DNA from: an uncultured Clostridia bacterium
GTDB taxonomy: Bacteria > Bacillota > Clostridia > TANB77 > CAG-508
Length of the DNA: 32,359 nt
Reading direction: 5' to 3'
Assembly: GCA_947591045.1 (NCBI GenBank)
Contig: CANQCV010000015.1
Location: 1-32,359, forward strand
Shown: positions 1-9,243 of the stretch, in pieces
How positions within the stretch are numbered: the first letter of the stretch is position 1
Layout: each line of letters starts with the position of its first letter
Program-made: the position numbers and the translations under genes
The notes under the pieces: model-generated
What the model was told of the DNA's origin: nothing
The model's database searches: none
The model's input: only the letters and a program-made list of their open reading frames with translations

Positions 1-52
1 TTGTTTCTCCTGTTTTAGCTGCGATAGCTGCGATTAATTCTGATTTGTTCAT
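1..52 (-). CDS. hup: HU-family DNA-binding protein, N-terminal fragment
   Basis: Only the first 17 codons are inside the window; the gene runs off the left edge. The translated start MNKSELIAAIAAKTGET is the classical N-terminus of HU, the small dimeric histone-like protein that bends and compacts the nucleoid. The ATG is preceded by a strong Shine-Dalgarno (GGAGGT on the minus strand, plus positions 61-66) at normal spacing. In many Clostridia hup lies close to spoVB, which fits the next gene. The identification rests on the N-terminus alone. Confidence 0.85.
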   Translation of the reverse strand, partial: MNKSELIAAIAAKTGET

Positions 53-208
53 TTAACATTACCTCCTATAAGATTTTGGATATGTAGACTTAAAATCGAT
101 CTACTACTATGTTTATTCGCCAAAATAAGATAAAATCCTTCTTTTTTAGTTTATTTTTTATTTGTTTTCCTTTTAAAATACATGATTTAAAGTTTTAATA
201 TAGAAATT

Positions 209-1879
209 TTATTCTCTATCTTTTTCTTCTTTTCCGTATATTCCAACGGTTTGTAACACTTTATATATGTTTTTTCCATATGGTATCATATATATATTAC
301 TCTCTGAAAATATTTTTAATACAAATACAGAAATTATATATATTATGATAGAAACAATTAATGCTACTATTGTACACATTTTTTCTGAAATTATTCCTAT
401 TAATAAATTATATGTGAATAATAGACTTACTCCCATCATAAATGTTGCTATGATTGGTTTAATAATATAGTCTTTTTTATCTATATTTAGCTTGATATAC
501 TTTTTTACAATATGCATATCTATGCTAAAAGCTATTATATGGCAAATTGTAGTTGAAAATGCTGCTCCTGCTGTACCTCCTAGTATAAATGTATTTGGGT
601 TTATTGGAACTAAAATGGTATTTAAAATAAATTTTACTATTACCCCTATCCCTAATGCTATTGCTGGTATAAATGTTTTTCCTATTCCTTGTAGTACACT
701 ACTTATTGTTTGTTCTAATACAATAAATATGATTGATGTCGCACTAACTTGCAGAATAAATATGCCTGATACTTGATTTGGAAATAGTAAGCTTAAAATT
801 GGCTTTGCAAATAAAATTATACCTATTGCACATGGCAACCCTATTAATATTGTAATAAGTAGAGAAAATTCTATTCTTTTTTTAGCACTATCTAAATTTT
901 TCATTGCCTTTGCTGATGATACTACCGGTACTAATGCTGTTGAAAAAGCTATATTAAATGACATAGGCATACTTATTAATGTATCTACTTTGCCTGTTAA
1001 AATACCATATTCTGCTTTTGCTGCACTTTCTGTTAAAAAGTTTTTTAGACCTCTTACAACAGTTATTGAATCTATATTTTTATTAATAGCCGTAAGTATA
1101 GGCGTAATTGACATTGGGATAGACACTGACAAAATTTCTTTTATAATTTTTCTAATTCCTTTATATTTATAATTTACTGTATTTTTTACTTCTCTTGCTA
1201 TTTCTTTTCTTACACCTACATAATATATGTACAAATATGCAAAGCATAATATAGATGATATCGTTGTTGCTAAATTTGCTCCTGCTGCCATAAGCGTTGT
1301 ATCTACTCCGCTTATTATTGCAACAATCTCTACTATAATAACTGTTAATAATGCCTTAAATGTCTGTTCTATCATTTGTGAATTTGCAGTTACTTTTACA
1401 CTTTCTCTACCATTAAAATATCCTCTAATAACACAAATTAAAGAAACAAAAAATATTGATGGAGATAGTGTTACTAGACTCATTTGTGCCTCTGGTATTT
1501 GTATCCAGTAATTTGCTATTTTTTCTGCAAATGTAAATAAAAATATTGAACTTAAAAAACCTACTATTCCAAAAGTAACAATAGCGATTTTAAATATCTT
1601 GTGTGCTCCCTTATGGTCTCCAACAGCTACTCTTTCTGAAACTAGCTTTGATACAGCATTTGGTACTCCAATAGAAGAAATGGTTAAAAGTAATGCATAA
1701 ATTTGAAAGCCACTTCCATATATGGCATTCCCTTTATCTCCAAAGCCTTGTCTATTTGTTAAATACATTCTATATGCTAACCCCATTATTTTTATAAATA
1801 CTTGGGAAACCATAAGAATTACAACACCTTTCATGAAACCTTGTTTTTTTATTTTTTTATCTTTTTTACAAATGTCCAT
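209..1879 (-). CDS. spoVB: SpoVB/MurJ-like polysaccharide (lipid II) flippase
   Basis: This 556-residue polytopic membrane protein belongs to the MATE-like MVF/polysaccharide-export superfamily that includes MurJ and SpoVB. These proteins flip undecaprenyl-linked precursors; SpoVB is needed for spore cortex synthesis. About 14 hydrophobic segments alternate with short loops. Typical features are the N-terminal segment ending GLAYRMYLTNRQGFGDKGNAIYG, followed by IGVPNAVSKLVSE and the IRGYFNGRE loop. Length matches the SpoVB group. The annotated ATG has no strong Shine-Dalgarno; an alternative ATG 15 codons in (MKGVVILM) begins just before the first membrane helix and could be the true start. 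Its place beside hup and in a genome with spo0A supports a sporulation role, but a vegetative flippase cannot be excluded. Confidence 0.85.
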   Translation of the reverse strand: MDICKKDKKIKKQGFMKGVVILMVSQVFIKIMGLAYRMYLTNRQGFGDKGNAIYGSGFQIYALLLTISSIGVPNAVSKLVSERVAVGDHKGAHKIFKIAIVTFGIVGFLSSIFLFTFAEKIANYWIQIPEAQMSLVTLSPSIFFVSLICVIRGYFNGRESVKVTANSQMIEQTFKALLTVIIVEIVAIISGVDTTLMAAGANLATTISSILCFAYLYIYYVGVRKEIAREVKNTVNYKYKGIRKIIKEILSVSIPMSITPILTAINKNIDSITVVRGLKNFLTESAAKAEYGILTGKVDTLISMPMSFNIAFSTALVPVVSSAKAMKNLDSAKKRIEFSLLITILIGLPCAIGIILFAKPILSLLFPNQVSGIFILQVSATSIIFIVLEQTISSVLQGIGKTFIPAIALGIGVIVKFILNTILVPINPNTFILGGTAGAAFSTTICHIIAFSIDMHIVKKYIKLNIDKKDYIIKPIIATFMMGVSLLFTYNLLIGIISEKMCTIVALIVSIIIYIISVFVLKIFSESNIYMIPYGKNIYKVLQTVGIYGKEEKDRE

Positions 1880-1943
1880 GTTTAATAATATTATTTAAAA
1901 ATTAAATTATTCATAATTCCTTTATTTATTTTTGTCAAAACTC

Positions 1944-1972
1944 TTGTTTTTTTATCGATTTTATAGGATAAT
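1944..1972 (+). promoter_or_regulatory. Candidate sigma-A promoter for the VirD4-like ATPase gene
   Basis: A TTGTTT (1944-1949) and a GATAAT (1967-1972) are separated by exactly 17 bases and lie about 40 bases upstream of the chosen start. The match is reasonable but the region is very AT-rich, so chance matches are easy. Confidence 0.4.
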
Positions 1973-2011
1973 ATATATTGTAATAGTTTATTTTTGAAAG
2001 TGGTGAAATAT

Positions 2012-4363
2012 TTGAAATACATTGATAAATTTCTAAAATTTTTAAAAACTGATAGAAACACTTTTGTAACATATATTTTAACATTAATTACTGGATATGT
2101 TTTAATTGATAGACTTGTTGAATTAATGTTTATGATATTTACAGGAGTTGCATTTTCTTATTGGGGACCAATTGAATATACTTTAGCATTTGCTGCTTGT
2201 ATATTTGCTTTTTACTGTTCTTTTGGTTCTAAGTTTGTAAAAGCTGATGTAGATAAGATAAGATTTTTTAATACATATATTGTTTGTTTATATGTACTAC
2301 TTATATCTTCTGTTGTACAGTTTTTAAACTCAGCAGTTTGGATTGGATTGCTTTCAATTCCTAATTATCCAGAAATAGTAGCAGAATATTCTTACCTATT
2401 TAGGCCAGCATTTACTGCAATATCATTATATATACCTTTAGTAACATTTTATAAGTTATTTAAATGGCTTACATTTACAATTAATGATACAAAAGACTTA
2501 AAAGATTCTATTTTCGATTATGGTGGAATTAGTTTAGCTGGAAAAGGTGGAGATACTGGAAAATTTACTTGTGAAATAAAACTATGTGTAGATACTGAAT
2601 CTGGAGATGATGTTATTATTCCAGAGGCAAAAAGATTAGAATCATTTTTAGTAGTTGGTGTTTCTGGTTCAGGTAAAACAACTATGATTTATGAACCAAT
2701 GATTGCCAAAGATTTAGACAGGAAATTTTTCTTTAGAGAAATTTCAAAGGAAATGGGCTTTACAGCATTAAAAACAGGTATTGCTAGTTTAAATTGTCCA
2801 TATGATAATAAATATTTAACAGAAAACTTTACTTTAGACATGCTTTTACCAAATCCTGATAAACTTGATTTATATGAAAAATACATGTCAAAAATGATTG
2901 TTGGAAAATTAAATGGTAAATATGTATACAAAAATTTAGGAATTACATACCTTTCTGCAGAACATGAGTCTGTAGAAAAGATGGTAAGTGTTGCAAATAA
3001 TTTTAAAATAAAGGTAAATTTAGTTGACCCAAATGATCCTAATTCTCCTGGTTTAAATCCTTTTGTATATTCGGATCCAATTAAAACTGGTATTGCTATT
3101 TCTTCTGTATTAAAAGGCTTATTTTCTTCAAGTAGACCTGATTTACACCTTGCTTTTAGGGAAAATGCGGCAATTCAAGTAATTGAAAACTTATCTATTT
3201 TACTAAAAGAGATGTATCCAAGACAACATGAAGGAGATTTACCAAACCTTGAAGATTTACTAAATATGATGAATGACTTTTCTCTTGTAGAAAAAATGTG
3301 TAATGATATGAAAGAGATTCCAGAACTTGCTGATAAATATAGAATTCTTATTAAATATTGTGAAAATAGTTTTTATGCTGGTAGCAAAGATTTATCAAAT
3401 ACACAAACATCTATATTTACTGCATCATCAGAGTTAGATAATTTATTAAGATATCCTGGTGTTAAGAATGTACTTTGCAAAAGAAATAATAACCTAGATT
3501 TTGACAAGGCTCTAGCAAATGGAGAAGTTACATTTGTATGTACAAGAAGAGGAGATTTAGGTGCAAATGCTCACAAAGCATTTGGAATTTTCTTCTTACT
3601 ACTTATGCAACAATCTGTACTTGCAAGACCAGGAAATGATAGTAACAGAATTTCACACTTCTTATATGTAGATGATTTTCCAGAGTTCTTGTGTAAATCA
3701 ATAGAACCATTATTTACTATTTACAGAAAATACAAAGTTGGTTGTATTTTATCTGCACAAACATTATCTCAACTTCAAACAGTTGAAAAGAGCAATTTCA
3801 AAGATGAAATCTTGGCTAACTGTGTTAATAAAGCAATATTCGGTAATGCTTTGCCAGAAGATGTAAAATGGTGGGAAACAGAGTTACAAGACAAGAGAGA
3901 GTGGCAATGGCAGAAAAGCTATGAAACAAATTCAGAAAAAGAGAACTTTGGTTATGATACAAAATACAACAACATAGGATTTAACTGGACACCTAACTAT
4001 AAAGCTGGTAAAATTATGGCTTTAAAAGCAAAGCAAATTTTATTTAAAGTAAAAGATATAAAAGGTAAAAGTTATGTTGCAAAAGGAAGTATAGATTTTC
4101 TAGAATCTAAATACAAAGAAAAACAAAAATTAAAAGAATACAATTTTGAAAAATTTACAAGTGGCATTTCGAATATAGAAAAAGCCAAAACCGCTTCTAA
4201 AAAATTAAAAGGAAACTTTGCAGCAGCTGCTGCTGGAAATGATCCAACTGATTTTCAATTAGAAGATGACCCAATTCAAACAGATAGTAGTGATTCAAGT
4301 TTTCTTATTAACAACGACGATGCAATAATATTTGACTTACATAGAAACAAAGATAACACATAA
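2012..4363 (+). CDS. VirD4/TraG-like membrane-anchored P-loop ATPase
   Basis: The protein (783 residues from this start) has four N-terminal membrane segments in about the first 160 residues. A coupling-protein type ATPase core follows, with Walker A GVSGSGKTT near residue 216 and Walker B FLYVDDFPEF near residue 555, both numbered from the TTG at 2012. This architecture is that of VirD4/TraG/TcpA type IV coupling proteins, hexameric pumps of the FtsK/HerA superfamily that move DNA or proteins across a membrane. The C-terminus is a low-complexity Ala- and Asp/Ser-rich tail. The open frame extends to a TTG at 1994, but the Shine-Dalgarno-like GTGGTGA at 2000-2006 favours the TTG at 2012. No relaxase or other conjugation gene is visible nearby; the neighbours are housekeeping genes. 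It converges on a putative Replic_Relax-like gene. The substrate is unknown. Confidence 0.75.
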   Translation: MKYIDKFLKFLKTDRNTFVTYILTLITGYVLIDRLVELMFMIFTGVAFSYWGPIEYTLAFAACIFAFYCSFGSKFVKADVDKIRFFNTYIVCLYVLLISSVVQFLNSAVWIGLLSIPNYPEIVAEYSYLFRPAFTAISLYIPLVTFYKLFKWLTFTINDTKDLKDSIFDYGGISLAGKGGDTGKFTCEIKLCVDTESGDDVIIPEAKRLESFLVVGVSGSGKTTMIYEPMIAKDLDRKFFFREISKEMGFTALKTGIASLNCPYDNKYLTENFTLDMLLPNPDKLDLYEKYMSKMIVGKLNGKYVYKNLGITYLSAEHESVEKMVSVANNFKIKVNLVDPNDPNSPGLNPFVYSDPIKTGIAISSVLKGLFSSSRPDLHLAFRENAAIQVIENLSILLKEMYPRQHEGDLPNLEDLLNMMNDFSLVEKMCNDMKEIPELADKYRILIKYCENSFYAGSKDLSNTQTSIFTASSELDNLLRYPGVKNVLCKRNNNLDFDKALANGEVTFVCTRRGDLGANAHKAFGIFFLLLMQQSVLARPGNDSNRISHFLYVDDFPEFLCKSIEPLFTIYRKYKVGCILSAQTLSQLQTVEKSNFKDEILANCVNKAIFGNALPEDVKWWETELQDKREWQWQKSYETNSEKENFGYDTKYNNIGFNWTPNYKAGKIMALKAKQILFKVKDIKGKSYVAKGSIDFLESKYKEKQKLKEYNFEKFTSGISNIEKAKTASKKLKGNFAAAAAGNDPTDFQLEDDPIQTDSSDSSFLINNDDAIIFDLHRNKDNT

Positions 4364-4369
4364 AACAAA

Positions 4370-4404
4370 AATAATAACCGTCCATGAAATGGATGGTTAT
4401 TATT
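4370..4404. terminator. Bidirectional intrinsic terminator
   Basis: A 16-bp stem (4370-4385 with 4389-4404, one wobble pair) closes on a GAA loop and is flanked by A- and T-rich sequence on both sides. It lies between the convergent ATPase gene and the minus-strand gene ending at 4415, so it can serve both. Confidence 0.85.
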
Positions 4405-4414
4405 TTTTATATAT

Positions 4415-5356
4415 TTATATTCCTAAAAGTTTTACTTCTACATTTTCCATTTTATATTTTTTAGTTGTTTCATCTATTTTAAATTCTACTAGAGTCTTAC
4501 TTAGTTCTTCCTCATTTTGTCTTAAATCTGTAGAAAAGTACAACTTTATATTACTAATTTCTACTTGATTTATAACAATCTCTTTAAAAGTTTCCGCCAT
4601 ATGCTTTTCATCTTCACATATGATAATTAGTTGTGGCATTGAACTAAAACCTGAATCCATAATTTGATAGTTTTCATAAAAGTCTTTATATAATCTCATT
4701 CTCTCTATCAATTTTTTCTGCCACTCTTCTTCTCTTCTAATTACTTCAAATAAAAATTCTATTGATTTATTATTTTTAGTTAATTTTACACTACCACCTG
4801 TAGCTTTAAAAGTTTTTCCTATCTGCTTTGCTGTAATAGTAGGTTTTACCACATATGAATCAAATGCTTTTACTTTTCTTAAATATGCAATAATTGTTTG
4901 ATTTCCCGCTAATCTCTTTTTAATCATGGCTACCGGCTTTGTATTATCTGTTGGTTGCCACTTGCAGTCAATACCTCTAGAATTTAATAGATATTTTCCC
5001 ATTTTCTCTAAACAATAAATTCTATATATACCTTTTCCATCTTCACCTGCAAAATAATATCTGGTTAATATTTTTGATTTTACTAATTGCTCCAATTTAT
5101 TATTTAATTTGTCTTGTGATGCTATCTCTATTTTTTTCCACTCTAACATTTGAAATATCTGTCTAGATGTCATAAATTCAAATTCATTTATTAATTCCAT
5201 GATATGAAAATGTATATCGCTAATATGGCCAATATTAATCTTATGTATAATTTGATTCATTGATACATATCCGTCTTTTCCATCAAAAGTTTTTATTTCT
5301 CCCTCTCTTACTGCAAATGGAGATACCATTGCTTTGATTTGATTATCTTCTACCAT
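4415..5356 (-). CDS. Putative Replic_Relax-like winged-helix protein
   Basis: This is a 313-residue soluble protein. The first part (about residues 45-130) contains a winged-helix-like pattern, with FEFMTSRQIFQML as the likely recognition region, then LVKSKILTRYYF and GIYRIYCLEKMGKYLL as the wing and following helix. This layout resembles Replic_Relax/MobC-like proteins, which accompany relaxases and coupling proteins on mobile elements. The C-terminal half, with LIIICEDEKHMAETFKEI, also fits that group. It begins 14 bases after the S1-domain gene, so the two are probably cotranscribed, and it converges on the VirD4-like ATPase gene. The family call rests on pattern recognition only; a different DNA-binding regulator is possible. 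Confidence 0.5.
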   Translation of the reverse strand: MVEDNQIKAMVSPFAVREGEIKTFDGKDGYVSMNQIIHKINIGHISDIHFHIMELINEFEFMTSRQIFQMLEWKKIEIASQDKLNNKLEQLVKSKILTRYYFAGEDGKGIYRIYCLEKMGKYLLNSRGIDCKWQPTDNTKPVAMIKKRLAGNQTIIAYLRKVKAFDSYVVKPTITAKQIGKTFKATGGSVKLTKNNKSIEFLFEVIRREEEWQKKLIERMRLYKDFYENYQIMDSGFSSMPQLIIICEDEKHMAETFKEIVINQVEISNIKLYFSTDLRQNEEELSKTLVEFKIDETTKKYKMENVEVKLLGI

Positions 5357-5370
5357 ATTTGTCCTCCTTA

Positions 5371-5859
5371 TTATATAATTGTTAATTTAATTTTCTTTTT
5401 CTCCGGAATAATCTTTTTAATATTTACAACTACATTTTCTCCATATTCTATATTTGGCTTGTAATCTGCTAAGCCAACTAAATTCGGTTTTAACTCTATA
5501 AATATACCATTTTTATTTTTTTCTATTTGTCTTGCAATTCCTGTTACGATGTCACCCTCGTTAAATTCCTTTATATTTTCTTGCCATGTACCTAATAGTT
5601 CTTTATATGAAAGAGTTATTCTATTAGTTTCTTCGTCTATTGATTTTATCACAACTTTTATGTTTTGTCCAATTTTAAATCTTTCTAACGGCGTTTTTAT
5701 TCTTGCTACAGATATATTTTCTATATGTAAAAGCCCAACTTTTCCATTTTCCATTTCTACAAAAGCACCATATGGTTGCACGCTTTTCACAATACCGTTT
5801 ACTATCATTCCCTCTTTTAGTGGACTTTCATATACTAATTTCATCTTTTGATTTTCCAT
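5371..5859 (-). CDS. S1 RNA-binding domain protein (two S1-like repeats)
   Basis: The protein has 162 residues. Residues 14-85 form a textbook S1/OB-fold domain, with VNGIVKSVQPYGAFVEME, then GLLHIENIS and the closing NRITLSYKEL. A second, more divergent S1-like unit (EGDIVTGIARQI and IFIELKPNLVGLAD) occupies residues 100-162. Such small S1 proteins bind single-stranded RNA, often on ribosomes or in RNA turnover. The gene begins 14 bases after the rluB stop and ends 14 bases before the putative Replic_Relax-like gene, so it lies in a tight minus-strand cluster. The exact role is unknown. Confidence 0.8.
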   Translation of the reverse strand: MENQKMKLVYESPLKEGMIVNGIVKSVQPYGAFVEMENGKVGLLHIENISVARIKTPLERFKIGQNIKVVIKSIDEETNRITLSYKELLGTWQENIKEFNEGDIVTGIARQIEKNKNGIFIELKPNLVGLADYKPNIEYGENVVVNIKKIIPEKKKIKLTII

Positions 5860-5873
5860 TTCTATTTAAACTC

Positions 5874-6603
5874 CTATCCTTTGTACTTTTGCAAGCTTTC
5901 TATCTCTTGTTTTGTTAAATATCTCCATTTTCCAAGCTCTAAACTTTTTACATCAATGTTTCCGATTCTACTTCTATGTAATGCTAAAACTTTTTTATTA
6001 ATCGCATTACACATTTTTCTAACTTCTCTATTTTTCCCCTCATGTATTGTAATTTCTATCCTTGATATATCCTTTTCTTCATCTATTTTTAAAATTCTTA
6101 CTTTTGCTTTTCCGTGAGATATAATTTTCTATTTCTACACCATTTCTTAGTTTTTCTATTTCTTGCTCAGTTATTTTTCCTTTTAAAGTTACATTATATG
6201 TTTTTTCAACTTCATATTTTGGATGTGTCATTTTATAAATAAAGTCTCCGTCATTTGATAGCAAAATTGCACCAGATGTATACATATCTAGTCTTCCAAC
6301 TGGCAAGACTTTTTCTTTTACCTTTACTAAATCTAATACTGTACTTCTTGCAAATTGGTCTTTTGTTGTTGTAACATATCCTATAGGTTTATTTAATAAT
6401 ATATACACTTTGTTATCTGTAACTATTTTTACTTCTTTATCATTTAACATTACCTTATCTTTGCCAGGTACTATTTTGCTTCCAAGCTGTGTTACTGTTT
6501 TTCCATTTACTTTAACATCACCATTTAAAATGTGTTCTTCTGCTTTTCTTCTAGAGCATATACCCATATTGGCTAAAAATTTTTGTAATCTAAGCTCTTC
6601 CAA
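5874..6603 (-). CDS. rluB: RluB-type 23S rRNA pseudouridine synthase, read through a +1 frameshift
   Basis: The protein converts a uridine in 23S rRNA to pseudouridine. An N-terminal S4 domain (RLQKFLANMGICSRRKAEE) is followed by the catalytic motif GRLDMYTSG with Asp106. The zero frame ends after 174 residues. The missing C-terminal part is intact in the +1 frame: GKAKVRIL, then ITIHEGKNREVRKMCNAI and LALHRSRIG, ending at a stop at 5874-5876. The total length is 3n+1, so exactly one extra base is present. The junction is an in-frame CGG codon (codon 164, positions 6112-6114) followed by A. If its C is skipped, GGA Gly is read and a normal 242-residue protein results. No other damage is visible, which argues against an old pseudogene. 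The start overlaps the end of the upstream rluD-type gene by 14 bases, indicating coupled translation. Confidence 0.85.
6112..6114 (-). other. Putative +1 frameshift site, in-frame CGG followed by A (rluB)
   Basis: In the rluB reading frame the codons run TCA CGG AAA. Family-like sequence ends at the Ser codon and resumes at GGA AAA GCA, one base forward. The skipped base is the C of CGG (plus-strand position 6114). The same CGGA arrangement occurs at 16613-16615 and 21476-21478. Confidence 0.7.
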
Positions 6604-7498
6604 TTTCTTCTCCTTCTATAATTTTTTTAAAATATTCTGGTAATTCCGCATTAAGTATCATTTTTTTACCTGTTGTAGGATGAGTAAATTCTAATGTTTT
6701 AGCATGTAACATTTGTCCTTCTACTCCAAAGTCATTTTTTCCATTTGAATACACCATATCGCCAACTACAGGATGTCCTATTTCTGCCATGTGTACTCTT
6801 ATTTGATGTGTTCTTCCAGTATCTATTTTAACCTCTAACAATGTATATTTTGGATATCTTTTTAGCACTTTAAAATGTGTTACTGCCTGTTTTCCGTCTT
6901 TTACAACTGCCATCTTTTTTCTATCTTTTGTACTTCTTCCTATTGGCATATCAATAGTTGCTTCATCTTCTCTTACAACTCCCCTTACTAATGCTATATA
7001 AATCTTTTTTACTTGCCTATTTTTTATCTGATTACTTATATTAATATGTGCCTTATCATTTTTAGCAACAATTAATAACCCAGATGTGTCTTTATCTAAT
7101 CTATGTACAATTCCTGGTCGTAATTCTCCTCCTATCCCAGATAAGCTTTCTTTACATATTGCCATAATTGCATTAACAAGTGTCCCATCAGGGTTTCCGT
7201 TTGCGGGATGCACAACTAAGCCTTTAGGTTTATTTACTACAATAATATCACTATCTTCATACACAATCTCTATTGGTATGTTTTGTGGTTTTAAGCTAAC
7301 TTCTTTAACTTCAGGAATCGTAATAGTAATAACATCTCCTACTTGTACTTTATATGATATTTTCTTTTGGCTTTCATTTACTTTAATATTACCATCATCT
7401 ATTAATTTTTGTATCATAGTCCTAGATAAATCTGCACACTTTTCTGCTATATACACATCTAGTCTTACATTTTCTTTCTCTACAATAATTTTGTCCAC
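6590..7498 (-). CDS. rluD: RluA/RluD-family 23S rRNA pseudouridine synthase
   Basis: The 302-residue protein has an N-terminal S4 RNA-binding domain (about residues 1-70) and a catalytic domain with PKGLVVHPANG and the signature HRLDKDTSGLLIVAKND, in which Asp135 is the catalytic residue. GRTHQIRVHMAEIGHPVVGD near residue 230 is the conserved RNA-binding and active-site closing motif. These enzymes modify helix 69 or related positions of 23S rRNA, and the length is normal for the family. It lies between the GT-C-like gene (15 bases upstream) and the RluB-type gene, which overlaps its end. The specificity (RluD versus another RluA paralogue) is inferred from the S4 domain. Confidence 0.92.
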   Translation of the reverse strand: MDKIIVEKENVRLDVYIAEKCADLSRTMIQKLIDDGNIKVNESQKKISYKVQVGDVITITIPEVKEVSLKPQNIPIEIVYEDSDIIVVNKPKGLVVHPANGNPDGTLVNAIMAICKESLSGIGGELRPGIVHRLDKDTSGLLIVAKNDKAHINISNQIKNRQVKKIYIALVRGVVREDEATIDMPIGRSTKDRKKMAVVKDGKQAVTHFKVLKRYPKYTLLEVKIDTGRTHQIRVHMAEIGHPVVGDMVYSNGKNDFGVEGQMLHAKTLEFTHPTTGKKMILNAELPEYFKKIIEGEEIGRA

Positions 7499-7513
7499 GA
7501 ATTTCCCTTTCTA

Positions 7514-9199
7514 TTACTTTTTACTTTCTCTTTCATATATAACAAAATAATCATCTGAATATATTTCTGTATATTTGTCATCTCTTGATATTAGCATATT
7601 TAATTTTGAATTCTTTTTAAGAATAACATGTGTAATATCATACTCTTCAAACTTGTTGTCATAGTATACTGAAATATTAGAAATATTAATATAATCTGTA
7701 AATATATCTCTTCCTTCGTATTTTCCCTTTTCGTTTTTAGTTCCATTAAATTCTGGAGTATATAAATCAGCTCTTGAATCTATAAATACTGGTATCCCTC
7801 TATATAGTAAATAACTTCCGTAGTTATATTCATTAAATAATTTAAGATTATCTAAATCTAAATTTTCTAATATATAATCAGCAGCTTTTACTGGATATGT
7901 TGAAGTACTTACAATAGAAGATTTCATTGTATTTCTGTAAAAATAGAAACTCATTAACATTACAACTAATATAGTTAATACTTTTCCCAATAATTTCGTC
8001 ATTCCTGTGGCTACTTTTAAACAGCCATCTTTGTCATATTTACTTAAAATACTATCTGCTAACTTTGCAAAAATAAATCCTCCAATAATAACAAACATAG
8101 ATATTTGTCGTCTTGACATAAATGCAAGTAGTGTTAAACCTGCAATCATAAAAAAGTCTCTTAATTTTATCTTTGTATCTGTAAAAATTAGTATTCCTAA
8201 AAACATAACAAACACAACTAATATATTTTTGTTATTAATCAAAGTCAAAGGTAAATGCTCACTTATATTGTCCATTGTGTTTCCTTGCATTGTTTTTGCT
8301 AAATATGTATATGGAGTTGAGCCAAGTGGTGTAAGAAGTCCAGTAAATACACAGATAATCATAATAACAATTAGCCATTTACCAACTGATTCTTTTTTAA
8401 ACTGAATTTTATATGGGTTTGCTCTTCTTATTTCTCTTCTTTGAATAGATTTTTTCAATCTTTCTTCTAAAATATTAATTTTATCTGTTACGCTTTTTAT
8501 TTTTTCTTCACTTGCATTTTTTAGAGTTAATTTTTTAACTTTATGTTTTTTTAAGCTAATTTCTAATTTATATAACCAATTTGAGTCTTCTACTACTGCA
8601 AGAATATATTCTACTACATATGGTAAAAATACTATAAAGTAAAATGGCCATACTGCCAAGTGAACATTTGCAATAATAATAGGAATTATAATTAAGCCAA
8701 TTCCATATCTTTTCTTTTTGGTTTCAATTAACAATTCTATAAATAAAACTTGTAAAACAAACAATATATATGTTACAAGTTGCGCCCTTGCTGCGACAAA
8801 AGCTCTTAATAAATAAAGCATTCCAAATGTGACAAAAAATGATACTAGTTCATTTTTACAAATTTTGTTTAAGGCAAAGTATATAAGTAGTCCTAATATT
8901 ATTGTAAGTATACAAGTTGCAATATAGATTGCCATAAAGCCACCAATTCCAACATTTTCTCCAAAGTTAAACAGTTCATAAGTCGCCACATCATATAACC
9001 AATGAGGATATGTGTATGGCAAATCTTCATGCCAAGAAAAAGGATCCTTCATGTCAATTCCATTTTGTACAATATGCTCACCTATTTTAATTGTATAATA
9101 AGTATCATTTTGTAAAGTTTTTGGCGTTATTGCAAAACAAAAAATGATAATTGAAAATATTGCTAATATATTAAATTTAATTTTCGTTTTTTTGTCCAT
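7514..9199 (-). CDS. Polytopic GT-C-like membrane protein, function unknown
   Basis: This is a 561-residue integral membrane protein with about ten hydrophobic segments. The first extracytoplasmic loop contains acidic residues after TM1 (LQNDTYYTIKIGEHI, DPFSWHEDLPYTYPHWLYD), the usual arrangement in GT-C fold glycosyltransferases that use polyprenyl-linked sugars. A charged, probably cytoplasmic loop with coiled-coil character lies around residues 215-270. The C-terminal soluble part includes FNEYNYGSYLLYRGIPVFID, a motif often seen in uncharacterised bacterial GT-C-like proteins. No donor or acceptor can be deduced. It is the first gene of a short minus-strand cluster with the two pseudouridine synthases, an association that may only be transcriptional. 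Confidence 0.7.
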   Translation of the reverse strand: MDKKTKIKFNILAIFSIIIFCFAITPKTLQNDTYYTIKIGEHIVQNGIDMKDPFSWHEDLPYTYPHWLYDVATYELFNFGENVGIGGFMAIYIATCILTIILGLLIYFALNKICKNELVSFFVTFGMLYLLRAFVAARAQLVTYILFVLQVLFIELLIETKKKRYGIGLIIIPIIIANVHLAVWPFYFIVFLPYVVEYILAVVEDSNWLYKLEISLKKHKVKKLTLKNASEEKIKSVTDKINILEERLKKSIQRREIRRANPYKIQFKKESVGKWLIVIMIICVFTGLLTPLGSTPYTYLAKTMQGNTMDNISEHLPLTLINNKNILVVFVMFLGILIFTDTKIKLRDFFMIAGLTLLAFMSRRQISMFVIIGGFIFAKLADSILSKYDKDGCLKVATGMTKLLGKVLTILVVMLMSFYFYRNTMKSSIVSTSTYPVKAADYILENLDLDNLKLFNEYNYGSYLLYRGIPVFIDSRADLYTPEFNGTKNEKGKYEGRDIFTDYINISNISVYYDNKFEEYDITHVILKKNSKLNMLISRDDKYTEIYSDDYFVIYERESKK

Positions 9200-9243
9200 C
9201 TTATTTTCTCCTTTTTAGAGCTCATTTTTACATTTCTAATTAT

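Noticed and set aside
2000..2002. GTG codons at 2000 and 2003 as the ATPase start
   Set aside because: They lie inside the Shine-Dalgarno-like stretch itself; the TTG at 2012 has correct spacing.
1994..5859. Integrated conjugative element
   Set aside because: No integrase, relaxase or direct-repeat att sites are seen; a two-gene pair is not enough.
5874..6117. rluB as an ordinary degraded pseudogene
   Set aside because: Only one frame change is present and the rest of the C-terminus is undamaged. The same CGGA junction occurs in two other genes, so a common cause is more likely than decay.
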